Origin: Acetobacteraceae bacterium
GTDB lineage: Bacteria > Pseudomonadota > Alphaproteobacteria > Zavarziniales > Zavarziniaceae
DNA: 37,086 nucleotides
Direction: 5' to 3'
Assembly: GCA_947379865.1 (NCBI GenBank)
Contig: CANCOY010000025.1
Location: 1-37,086 of the forward strand
The first letter of the stretch is position 1; each line of letters opens with the position of its first letter. Below the pieces are notes generated by a model. That model was not told where the DNA came from and ran no database searches. It saw nothing but the letters and a program-made list of their open reading frames with translations. Positions 18,109 through 25,158 of this stretch are shown here, piece after piece. Made by a program: the position numbers and the translations under genes.

Positions 18109-19842
18109 TCAAGCGGCGCGGGTTCCCCGCACCAGGCGACCGGGCAGGTCGCCCAAATGCTCACCATTTTCGAAGGTGACAAGACCGTTCTTGATGGTCC
18201 AGCGATAGCCGCGGGCGGTCTGCAGCAGGCGGCTGCCACCGGCGGGCAGGTCCTGCACCACGCGCGGCGGGCTGAGGCTGAGCTGGTCGAGGTCGATGAT
18301 GTTGAGGTCGGCCAGCATGCCCGGCGCCACCACACCGCGATCCATCCAGCCCACATGGGCTGCATTGCGCTGGGTATAGCCGTGCACCAGATGCTCCAAC
18401 GGAATGCTGAGGCCGGCCTTGCTGCCCTTTGACCATAGGCCAAGCGTCGTGGTGGGGAAGCTGCCGTCGCAGATGGTGCCGCAATGGGCGCCGCCATCGG
18501 ACAGGCCAAAGAGAGTATTTGGCGCCGTCATCATGCCGTGCACATCGCCCAAATGGCCGCGCGCATAGTTGACCAGCGGCATATAGAGCAGGCGGTGGCC
18601 ACCTTCTTCCAGCAGCACGTCATAGGCGTGATCCACAGGCTCCTTGCCCAGGCGCCGTGCCTCGGCCGCAATGGAATTGTCTTCCGATGGCTCGTAGTCG
18701 GCGGGGTCCGTCAGGCGGTGCATGCGGTTGAAGCTGTGGGCCAGCCCCTCCAGCAGGCCGCCCGGATGGGCTTCGCGGTGCTGGGCGATCAGGCGGGCCC
18801 GCACCTCGGGCTCGGCCAGCTTCAGCAGGCGGGCCTCCAGCGGCAGGGCCAGCAGTTCGCGATAGGCGGGCGTCATGAAGAAGGGGTTCACTGTGGTCGA
18901 GAAGCTCTCGATCACGCCGATGGGCCGCGGCGCCACCTGCGCCTTCACGTCGAGGCCACCTGCCACCATGGCCTGCACCCGCTCGAGGATGAAGCGCCAG
19001 CGGTCGGGTGCATCATCGGTCTGCTGCAGGGAGAAGGAGAGGGGGCGGCCGGTTGCCTTCGCCATGTTGGCGATCAGGCTCATCTCGGTATCGGCAAAGG
19101 TATCGTCGGGTGTCAGATAGGCGTCGGAGATCAACTGGATCACGCCCTTGCCGCTCTCCTTGAGGGCGCCAAGAATGCCGACCAGTTCGCGCTGGCCGGC
19201 CGTGAGCGTGCCGATATTGGCGCCGTCGCGGGTGCGATGGGCAAAGGTGCGCGAGGTGGTGAAGCCAAGGGCGCCAGCCTCCAGGGACTGGCGGGTGAGG
19301 CGGGCCATTTCGGCAATCTCGCCCTCGGTCGGGTGTTCCTCGTGGTTGGCGCCGCGCTCGCCCATCACAAAGCAGCGCAGGGCCGCGTGGGGGATCTGCG
19401 CGCCAACATCGACGGCGTAGCTGCGCTTGGCCAGCGCGTCCATATAGTCGGGAAAGCTCTCCCAGTCCCAGGTCAGGCCCTCGGCCAGGGCGGCGCCGGG
19501 AATATCTTCGACGCCTTCAAGCAGGGAGATCAGCCAGTCGTGCTTGTCCACCCGGGCGGGGGCAAAACCCACACCGCAATTGCCCATGGCAATGGAGGTA
19601 ACGCCATTGATCGACGAGGGCGCCAGCAGGCTGTCCCACGAGACCTGGCCGTCATAATGGGTGTGGATATCAACGAAGCCAGGGGTTACCAGCAGGCCAT
19701 CGGCATCAATGGTCCGCCGTGCCGCGCCGGTAACCTTGCCGACTTCAACAATGCGGCCGCCCTGAACCGCAACGTCGGCACGGAAGCGGGCCTTGCCGGT
19801 GCCGTCGACGACAGTGCCGTTTCGTATGACGAGGTCAAACAT
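18109..19842 (-). CDS. N-acyl-D-amino-acid deacylase-type amidohydrolase
   Basis: 577 residues of the D-aminoacylase/dihydroorotase-like amidohydrolase group. The opening FDLVIRNGTVVDGTG and GFVDIHTHYDGQ, with metal ligands H60 and H62, are diagnostic. GNCGVGFAP has C90, matching the conserved zinc cysteine of D-aminoacylases. SDGGAHC has D449, the catalytic Asp. GMLADLNIID near 508-517 is the usual C-terminal beta-sandwich return. These enzymes remove acyl groups from N-acyl-D-amino acids or hydrolyse related amides. GGGAGGAA precedes the ATG. It stands alone on this strand. The precise substrate is uncertain; many proteins of this type are over-annotated. Confidence 0.88.
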   Translation of the reverse strand: MFDLVIRNGTVVDGTGKARFRADVAVQGGRIVEVGKVTGAARRTIDADGLLVTPGFVDIHTHYDGQVSWDSLLAPSSINGVTSIAMGNCGVGFAPARVDKHDWLISLLEGVEDIPGAALAEGLTWDWESFPDYMDALAKRSYAVDVGAQIPHAALRCFVMGERGANHEEHPTEGEIAEMARLTRQSLEAGALGFTTSRTFAHRTRDGANIGTLTAGQRELVGILGALKESGKGVIQLISDAYLTPDDTFADTEMSLIANMAKATGRPLSFSLQQTDDAPDRWRFILERVQAMVAGGLDVKAQVAPRPIGVIESFSTTVNPFFMTPAYRELLALPLEARLLKLAEPEVRARLIAQHREAHPGGLLEGLAHSFNRMHRLTDPADYEPSEDNSIAAEARRLGKEPVDHAYDVLLEEGGHRLLYMPLVNYARGHLGDVHGMMTAPNTLFGLSDGGAHCGTICDGSFPTTTLGLWSKGSKAGLSIPLEHLVHGYTQRNAAHVGWMDRGVVAPGMLADLNIIDLDQLSLSPPRVVQDLPAGGSRLLQTARGYRWTIKNGLVTFENGEHLGDLPGRLVRGTRAA

Positions 19843-19913
19843 GAGGTTTCCTCCCTGCAGGGTCTGTCGCCCCGCTGATCCAGACCCTTACATTACACGA
19901 ATGCAAACCGGGT

Positions 19914-19948
19914 TCAAAAACAACAACGCCCGCCAGAGGCGGGCGTTG
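19914..19948 (-). terminator. Rho-independent terminator of the alcohol dehydrogenase gene
   Basis: A perfect 11-bp stem (CAACGCCCGCC at 19924-19934 with its complement at 19938-19948) closes a three-base loop. Read on the minus strand it is followed by TTGTTTTTG. It begins 29 bp past the dehydrogenase stop. Confidence 0.88.
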
Positions 19949-19977
19949 CACGATTTCCTCGTCAGAGGTGAGTGGGC

Positions 19978-21060
19978 TCAGTGCCAGGGCTCAACCAGGA
20001 TCTTGGCGTGCCGTTCCGGACTGGCAAGGTCGGAGAAGGCCTGCTTCACATCACTGACGCCCACCCGACCTGTGATTACGTGGGAGCCGTCGATCATGCC
20101 CTCAGCCAGATGGTGCAGGGTCAGGGCAAACTCTTCCGGCGTATAGGCAAGCACGAACTGGACGTTGAGCTCTTTCGAGATCGCGAAGAACGGCTCGACC
20201 TTGTCGACTTCCATGCAGACGCCCACAACCACGATGCGGGCGCCGCGGGGGGCACCTTCAAAAATGCGCTGAACGACGCCGGGCACACCGACGCACTCGA
20301 AGATCACGCCGGGGCGCAGGCCGGGGCCAACGCCGAGGACGGCCAGCAGATTGGTGGGGTCATAGCCCTCGGGCGTGGCTTCCACGTTCCAGCGGGCATA
20401 GGGGTCGTCGACCTTGGGGTCGAGGACGATGTCGGCGCCCATGGCCTCGGCCAGCTTGCGCCGGGCCGGGCTGAAATCGGCCGCGATGATCGGGTGCACG
20501 CCCTTGATCTTGAGGCCGGCGATAACCGCCAGACCCACGGGGCCGCAACCGATGACGAGCGGGATATCCTCGGAGGTGAGGTTCGCCTTCATCACCGCGT
20601 GCCAGCCCACGGCCATGGGCTCGGTCAGGGCAGCCTGTTCGGTCGACAGGCCGTTCGGGACCTCCAGCAGCAGCGCCTCGTTCAGCACCATCTGCTCGGC
20701 GAAACCGCCCGGCAGATCATTGGAATAGCCAACGGTTTGTGCGGTGTTGTTCGAAAAGGCAAGGGGGATCGAGCAGACGCGCGTGCCGGCCTTCAACTTG
20801 CCTGTGGTGCCAGGGCCATGGTCCAGAATCTCGGCGCAGAACTCGTGGCCAAAGACGATGTCCTTTTTGAGGTCCATGGTAAACGGGGCGCCCGAACGCA
20901 CCGACATTTCAACCAGGGCCGGGGCATGGTGGAACGCGTGCAGATCAGATCCACAGATGCCACAGGCCAGCGTCTTGACCAGAACCTGGCCATCCTTGGG
21001 CTTGGGCTGCTCGATCTCGTCGACGACGAGGTCACCATTTCTGAATACCGCTGCGCGCAT
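19978..21060 (-). CDS. Zinc-binding alcohol dehydrogenase family protein (MDR)
   Basis: 360 residues from the ATG at 21060; the ATG two codons earlier is too close to the GGAGGA site. Catalytic zinc ligands are C33 in ACGICGSDLH and H72/E73 in FGHEF. The nucleotide fold is GCGPVG at 171-176, and D195 at the end of the second strand favours NAD over NADP. The four-cysteine structural zinc lobe of classical alcohol dehydrogenases is missing: residues 84-110 hold only C96. It probably oxidises a secondary alcohol or polyol. It ends with a strong terminator and follows the orphan gene at 21173 on the same strand. Confidence 0.9.
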   Translation of the reverse strand: MRAAVFRNGDLVVDEIEQPKPKDGQVLVKTLACGICGSDLHAFHHAPALVEMSVRSGAPFTMDLKKDIVFGHEFCAEILDHGPGTTGKLKAGTRVCSIPLAFSNNTAQTVGYSNDLPGGFAEQMVLNEALLLEVPNGLSTEQAALTEPMAVGWHAVMKANLTSEDIPLVIGCGPVGLAVIAGLKIKGVHPIIAADFSPARRKLAEAMGADIVLDPKVDDPYARWNVEATPEGYDPTNLLAVLGVGPGLRPGVIFECVGVPGVVQRIFEGAPRGARIVVVGVCMEVDKVEPFFAISKELNVQFVLAYTPEEFALTLHHLAEGMIDGSHVITGRVGVSDVKQAFSDLASPERHAKILVEPWH

Positions 21061-21172
21061 TTCCATTCCTCCGGCTAGGCCCGTCAGGCGGGCTCTCGTT
21101 CAGGGGAAAGGTGTCATGGGCGCGTCCGGAAGACAATCGCGGCGCAAGGCCTCAAAGGCGATTTCGGGGGCG

Positions 21173-21694
21173 TCAGGCAGCTTCTGGAAGGTCGGCAAGG
21201 TTGAGGATGCCTGGCGCTTTCCCGGCCATTTCGGTGAGTATGTCGAAGGCGGTCGCGAGGTTGCTGATGGCATTGTCGCCCGCTTCGTCCGTCAGGGCGT
21301 ATTTTTCAGCGCGCAGTATGATCTTTTGCAGTCTTTCAATGTCATGTGTGAACAGATCCTGGCTGCCGAGCGGCAGGAACGTGTTCGCACTCAAGACATA
21401 GGTAAATTTCACAAGCCCACGGGACTGGAAGACAATGATCTGCGTCATGACCTTGACTAGGGCGTTGTCCAGTTCAGCAGACCTTCCCTCTTCCAGGTTC
21501 TCAAGCCGCTCTTCAATCAATTCCGTAAGGGTGTCGGCATCGCGCAGTTTCCGGCGGAACCGGAAGTAGAGTTCATAGGCATGCCGGGTCGCTTCACGCT
21601 CGGCGACATCTGCCATGGTGCCAAGTTCGCCGCAGATGCGGTCGAGCGCATCAATCAGTTTGGCGACATCAATTGTACGAAACATCCTAGCCAT
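21173..21694 (-). CDS. Hypothetical protein, all-helical, GC-poor
   Basis: About 173 residues if it starts at 21694 (ATG); ATG at 21685 is also possible, and neither has a clear ribosome binding site. I recognise no family. The protein is almost entirely helical by inspection, with a charged coiled-coil-like stretch RKLRDADTLTELIEERLENL near 48-67 and no signal peptide or membrane segment. Base composition is visibly less GC-rich than the flanking genes, with many A/T third positions. A perfect TTGACA lies on the minus strand at 21724-21729, 30-35 bases before the start, so a leaderless message is possible. A terminator separates it from the acyl-CoA dehydrogenases upstream. Confidence 0.65.
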   Translation of the reverse strand: MARMFRTIDVAKLIDALDRICGELGTMADVAEREATRHAYELYFRFRRKLRDADTLTELIEERLENLEEGRSAELDNALVKVMTQIIVFQSRGLVKFTYVLSANTFLPLGSQDLFTHDIERLQKIILRAEKYALTDEAGDNAISNLATAFDILTEMAGKAPGILNLADLPEAA

Positions 21695-21734
21695 GTTCAA
21701 CTTTGGCGTCGGGCGGCTTTGCTTGTCAAGTGAA

Positions 21735-21766
21735 GATGGGGTGCCAGGCCGGCACCCCATCCTTTT
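21735..21766. terminator. Rho-independent terminator after the acyl-CoA dehydrogenase pair
   Basis: An 11-bp perfect stem, GATGGGGTGCC at 21735-21745 and its complement at 21751-21761, closes a five-base loop. It lies 24 bp past the stop of the acyl-CoA dehydrogenase operon on the minus strand. The better T-tract (CTTTTT) is on the plus strand; the minus-strand tail is TTCACTT. Confidence 0.75.
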
Positions 21767-21784
21767 TGACTGTCTGACGCGATA

Positions 21785-23017
21785 TCAGGCTTTGCCGGTG
21801 GGCAGCTTGTTGTAGGGCACGTCCTTGTCGACACGGATGTCGCCCGGCATGCCCAGAACCCGCTCGGAGATGATGTTGCGCAGGATCTCGTCGGTGCCGC
21901 CGGCAATGCGCAGGCCCGGCGAATAGAGCAGCGCCTGCTGGAAGATGGCATTGGCTGGCGCCACCTCGGGATCAAGGATGGAGCCGCCCATATCCTGCAA
22001 GTCCATGCCGAAGGAGGCGATGTTCTGCAGATTGGTGGCGGACACCAGCTTGGTGATCGAGGCCTCGGGACCCGGCACGGCACCACGCGACAGGGCTGTG
22101 ATAGTGCGGAACTTGGTGTACTTCAGGCCGCGCGACTGCACATACCAGTCCGCCAGCTTCTGGCGCACATTGGAGTCGCGGATCGCCGGGCCGCTTTCCA
22201 GCTCGACTTCGCGGGCCAGCGCAAAGGCCTCGTCAAAGCCGGGGCCGGGAGCATCGCCCACCGCCAGACGCTCGTTCATCAACACCGACACCGAGACTTC
22301 CCAGCCCTGGCCAATCTTGCCGAGGCGCTGGCTATCCGGTACGCGGACGTCGGTGAAGTAGACTTCGTTGAAGTTGGAGGTGCCGGAGATCTGCTTGATC
22401 GGCCGAACCTCCACACCCGGGGACTTCATGTCGATGAAGAAGAACGTCAGGCCCTTGTGCTTGGGCACAGTCGGGTCCGAGCGGGTGACGATGATGCCAA
22501 AGTCGGAGTAATGCGCCCCCGAGGTCCACACCTTCTGGCCATTGATGATCCAGTCGTCGCCATCACGCTCGCAGCGCGTGCGTAGGCCGGCCACGTCAGA
22601 TCCGGCGGACGGCTCGGAGAAGAGCTGGCACCAGATTTCCTCGCCGCGCAGCATCTTGGGCAGATAGCGCTGCTTCTGGGCATCGGTCGACCAGTTCATC
22701 ATGGTCGGGCCGCACATGCCGAGGCCGATTTCAAAGAAGCCACGGGGCACCGCAAAGCGGCTCTCCTCCTGCTCCCAGATCACGCGCTGGATCGGCGTGG
22801 CACCGCGCCCGCCAAATTCCTTTGGCCAATGCAGGCAGGCCCAGTTGCTGTCCGCCTTCTTGGCCTGCCAGGCCTTGGCGCGCTTCAGGGACTCGGCTTC
22901 GTTGGTGGTCTCGCGGCCCATCTTGCGGGCGTCTTCGGGGCTGGGGGCATTGGCTTCAAGCCAGGCGCGGGCCTCGGCACGGAACGCGGCCTCTTCCGGC
23001 GTATCTTCGAAATCCAT
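21785..23017 (-). CDS. Acyl-CoA dehydrogenase family protein (larger subunit of a pair)
   Basis: 410 residues with N-terminal helices, the middle beta domain (WCQLFSEPSAGSDVAGLRTR and GQKVWTSGAHYSDFG) and a C-terminal helical domain ending GGTDEILRNIISERVLGMP. These flavoproteins form the 2,3 double bond of acyl-CoAs and pass electrons to ETF. The sequence style resembles one partner of the paired enzymes known from steroid side-chain catabolism (FadE26/28 type in mycobacteria). GGAGA precedes the ATG. It starts 23 bp after the second dehydrogenase gene, so both are translated from one message controlled at the TGAATGA operator. Confidence 0.92.
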   Translation of the reverse strand: MDFEDTPEEAAFRAEARAWLEANAPSPEDARKMGRETTNEAESLKRAKAWQAKKADSNWACLHWPKEFGGRGATPIQRVIWEQEESRFAVPRGFFEIGLGMCGPTMMNWSTDAQKQRYLPKMLRGEEIWCQLFSEPSAGSDVAGLRTRCERDGDDWIINGQKVWTSGAHYSDFGIIVTRSDPTVPKHKGLTFFFIDMKSPGVEVRPIKQISGTSNFNEVYFTDVRVPDSQRLGKIGQGWEVSVSVLMNERLAVGDAPGPGFDEAFALAREVELESGPAIRDSNVRQKLADWYVQSRGLKYTKFRTITALSRGAVPGPEASITKLVSATNLQNIASFGMDLQDMGGSILDPEVAPANAIFQQALLYSPGLRIAGGTDEILRNIISERVLGMPGDIRVDKDVPYNKLPTGKA

Positions 23018-23040
23018 GGGGGTTCTCCGTCTCTCGGGGA

Positions 23041-24168
23041 TCAGGCGGCGTTACGGGCTTCAAGGCGGCTGATGAGCAGTTCCTTCCAGTGCGGAGCGGA
23101 ACCGATCGTCAGGGCCAGAAGCTTTGAGCGCCGGTAGAAGAGGTGGCAGTCATAGGCCCAGGTATAGCCATTGCCGCCGTGGGTCTGGATGTTTTCCTTG
23201 GCCGCCAGATAAAAGGCCTCGGAAGCCGCGATCCGGGCGCCTGCCGCTGCAACCGGCAGGTCGGCTGAGCCTGAGGCCAGCGCCCAGGCCCCGTAATAGG
23301 CATTGGAGCGACCAAGCTCGAGGGCGACGAACATGTCTGCCAGCTTGTGCTTGATCGCCTGGAAGGTGGCGATGGGCCGGCCAAAGGCATAGCGACCCAT
23401 GGCATATTCACGCGCCATGTCGAGGGCGGTCTGGGCGCCGCCCACCTGCTCGAACGACAACAGCACGGCGGCGCGATCAAAGACCGCCTCACTCAGGGCC
23501 CAGCCTTCGCCCGTGCCACCCAGCGCTTCCGCCGGCGCACCCTTGAAGGTGATGGTGGCGTGGTTGCGGGTGGGGTCGATGGTCTTCACGGCTTCGCGGG
23601 TGACGCCCGGGCCGTTCAGATCAACGATGAACAGCGAGGCAGAGCGGGCGCCCGCGTCTGTCGACGTGCGGGCCATAACCACGGCGAAATCGGCAATCAG
23701 GCCATCGGGCACCGGCAGCTTCACACCGTCCAGGCGGCCGTTCTCGACCTTGGCGGCAAGTGACCGTGACGTGGGCTGGTGGGCGCCTTCGGCCACGGCA
23801 AAGGTGCCGATCACCTCGCCGGCCGCAAGCTTTGGCAGCCAGGCCTGCTTCTGTGCCTCGGACCCGGCCAGCAGCAGGGCCTCGGTCGCAAGGTACACAG
23901 AGGACGAGAAGGGGACGGGGGCCAGCACGCGGCCCAGTTCCTCGGCCAGCACGCAAAGCTCAAGATGGCCAAGGCCAAGCCCGCCATAGGCCTCGGGGAT
24001 AGCAACCCCGGTCCAGCCAAGTTCCACGATACCGTCCCACAGCGCCTTGTCCCAGGTGGCCTCACCCTCAAGGATCTTGCGGACGGCGCTGGTCGGGCAA
24101 CGGGCTGCCAGAAACTTTGCTGCCTGATCACGCAGCATGTTCTGGTCGTCTGAGAATGCGAAGTTCAC
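23041..24168 (-). CDS. Acyl-CoA dehydrogenase family protein (smaller subunit of a pair)
   Basis: 375 residues. The N-terminal FSDDQNMLRDQAAKFLA and GWTGVAIPEAYGGLGLG are typical, as is the C-terminal THGGNGYTWAYDCHLFYRRS, which resembles FadE27/29-type partners. The middle domain is degenerate: where most relatives have a T-EP-AGSD type motif, this one reads FAVAEGAHQPT. This suggests it needs the 410-residue partner to complete the active sites, as in heterotetrameric enzymes. GTG is the start, preceded by GGGAGAG. The operator at 24186-24206 lies only 18 bp upstream. Confidence 0.9.
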   Translation of the reverse strand: MNFAFSDDQNMLRDQAAKFLAARCPTSAVRKILEGEATWDKALWDGIVELGWTGVAIPEAYGGLGLGHLELCVLAEELGRVLAPVPFSSSVYLATEALLLAGSEAQKQAWLPKLAAGEVIGTFAVAEGAHQPTSRSLAAKVENGRLDGVKLPVPDGLIADFAVVMARTSTDAGARSASLFIVDLNGPGVTREAVKTIDPTRNHATITFKGAPAEALGGTGEGWALSEAVFDRAAVLLSFEQVGGAQTALDMAREYAMGRYAFGRPIATFQAIKHKLADMFVALELGRSNAYYGAWALASGSADLPVAAAGARIAASEAFYLAAKENIQTHGGNGYTWAYDCHLFYRRSKLLALTIGSAPHWKELLISRLEARNAA

Positions 24169-24183
24169 TGGACTCTCCCACCT

Positions 24184-24312
24184 CTTGAATGATCTTTTGT
24201 CATTCAGACAATGTTACCTCCACGCCCCGCAAATCAAGGGCGCAGGTACATCTTGCAGGCTTTGGTAGGGGAGTGTGGCAATGAGTGCCAGCAGCGGCGG
24301 TGGGAACGAAAC
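24184..24312. repeat. Direct duplication, copy 1 (control region plus aldolase 5' codons)
   Basis: This 129-bp stretch matches 25031-25158. In the first 60 aligned bases, 49 are identical with no gap; the later part has small gaps, and 20 bases around the two ATGs are identical. Both copies contain the inverted-repeat operator, a GGGGAG ribosome binding site and codons for MSASSGGG. Here copy 1 sits between the acyl-CoA dehydrogenase operon and the VOC gene. Confidence 0.85.
24186..24206. promoter_or_regulatory. Candidate operator TGAATGA-N7-TCATTCA
   Basis: Perfect 7-bp arms with a seven-base spacer, 18 bp upstream of the acyl-CoA dehydrogenase start. The half-sites equal those of the Bacillus subtilis FadR (TetR family) fatty-acid operator as I recall it, but there the spacer is four bases. 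On the plus strand TTGAAT overlaps the site and could act as a -35 box, so binding would block transcription both ways. Confidence 0.6.
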
Positions 24313-24376
24313 CCGGTCGGCCACGTGCCAAAGCTTGCGCGCGCTGCTGCTTCACCAGTTCAAGCCTCCCACTTGA
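24281..24376 (+). pseudogene. Truncated 5' end of a class II aldolase-like gene
   Basis: From the ATG at 24281 the frame reads MSASSGGGNET, nearly the same as the MSASSGGGGNET start of the aldolase at 25124, and uses a matching GGGGAG site. After residue 11 the similarity stops and the frame ends at TGA 24374-24376, giving 31 residues. It looks like the remnant of a duplicated gene start. It could still be translated as a leader peptide ahead of the VOC gene 66 bp further on. Confidence 0.65.
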
Positions 24377-24402
24377 CCCTTGCCCGCTGGTTCCGGTTAA
24401 TC
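24373..24402 (+). promoter_or_regulatory. Possible promoter of the VOC gene
   Basis: TTGACC at 24373-24378 and TTAATC at 24397-24402 are 18 bases apart, about 40 bp before the VOC start. The -35 is good and the -10 poor, so this is a weak call. Confidence 0.25.
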
Positions 24403-24442
24403 AGCTTGTCCTGTGGCAAGTGCAGCAAAAGGGAAAAATCTG

Positions 24443-24964
24443 ATGAAGCCAATTGTGATCCGTCAGTGGGTCCATGCGAATATCTGTGTGCGGGACATGG
24501 AAAAAACCATTCCATTCTACGAGATGCTCGGTTTCGAGAAATTTGACGACCAGATTTTTGCAGAGGGTGCTGGCGTTTGGGCCGGGCTCGGCCTGGACAC
24601 CAACCGTCGGTTTCGTGCCGTGTTCATGAAAATTCCGGGCGACCAGCCGGTCCCCTTTCTCGATATCATCCAGTTTCTCGACAAGCCGACCGCTGGCAGC
24701 GCTTACCCTGCGCTCGACAATGTGGGCGTCGGGCGTCTGGCTTTCCAGATCGACAATCTGGAAGAAGCGGTCGCCCAGCTCGAAGCCAATGGCGTGCAAC
24801 TCGTCGGGCCGATTTCGTCCTATGAAGTCGCCCCGGGCGTGCGTCCCCACGGCGTCGATGCACGGTTTGTCTGCTTCAAGGACCCCGATGGCACGATCAT
24901 CGAGTATGTGCAGTTTGCGGGCGATGCCGGAGACATATTGTCGTCGGCGGCCAACCCGGGCTGA
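24443..24964 (+). CDS. VOC (glyoxalase/dioxygenase) family protein
   Basis: 173 residues from the ATG at 24443, with AAGGGAAAA upstream. It reads as a glyoxalase-type fold: VHANICVRDMEKTIPFYEML with H11 as a likely metal ligand, VGRLAFQIDNLEEAV in the second half and a FKDPDGTIIEYVQF ending that supplies the Glu ligand. Lactoylglutathione lyase is a common label for such proteins but is not supported here. Its base composition is lower in GC than its neighbours. It lies between the two copies of the duplicated control region, which suggests insertion or replacement at this spot. Confidence 0.82.
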   Translation: MKPIVIRQWVHANICVRDMEKTIPFYEMLGFEKFDDQIFAEGAGVWAGLGLDTNRRFRAVFMKIPGDQPVPFLDIIQFLDKPTAGSAYPALDNVGVGRLAFQIDNLEEAVAQLEANGVQLVGPISSYEVAPGVRPHGVDARFVCFKDPDGTIIEYVQFAGDAGDILSSAANPG

Positions 24965-25010
24965 ACGCCTCTGGCAGGATCCTCGATAGCCAGACGTCGG
25001 GGCGTCTCCC

Positions 25011-25034
25011 GGGCCGCTTGTCCTGGGCCGCTTG
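25011..25034 (+). repeat. Short tandem repeat GGGCCGCTTG x2
   Basis: Two exact 10-base copies at 25011-25020 and 25025-25034 with a four-base gap. The second overlaps the left boundary of duplication copy 2, so it may mark a recombination joint. Small enough to be chance. Confidence 0.4.
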
Positions 25035-25158
25035 AATGATCTTTTCTCATTCGGGCAATCTTATCGCTGCGCCCCTCACATCCAGGGCGCGGGGCATCTT
25101 GGGTTTTGTCGGGGAGTGCAGCGATGAGTGCCAGCAGCGGCGGCGGCGGGAACGAGAC
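25031..25158. repeat. Direct duplication, copy 2 (control region plus aldolase 5' codons)
   Basis: Partner of 24184-24312, 128 bp long. This copy leads into the intact aldolase gene, so it is the functional version for that gene. The operator, ribosome binding site and first codons keep the same order and spacing as in copy 1. Confidence 0.85.
25033..25053 (+). promoter_or_regulatory. Second candidate operator TGAATGA-N7-TCATTCG
   Basis: Same site as at 24186, with one changed base in the right arm and a TCTTTTC spacer. It lies 70 bp before the aldolase ATG. Shared sites would place the aldolase and the acyl-CoA dehydrogenase pair under one regulator. Confidence 0.55.

Noticed and set aside
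18087..18136. Two copies of CGGGTTCCCCGC near the amidohydrolase stop
   Set aside because: One copy is coding sequence of the C-terminus; the repeat is short and GC-rich, so chance or a small duplication is enough.
18484..21078. Open frames of 464 and 368 codons antisense to the amidohydrolase and the alcohol dehydrogenase
   Set aside because: Both mirror strong genes and are rich in Gly, His and Ala without recognisable domains.
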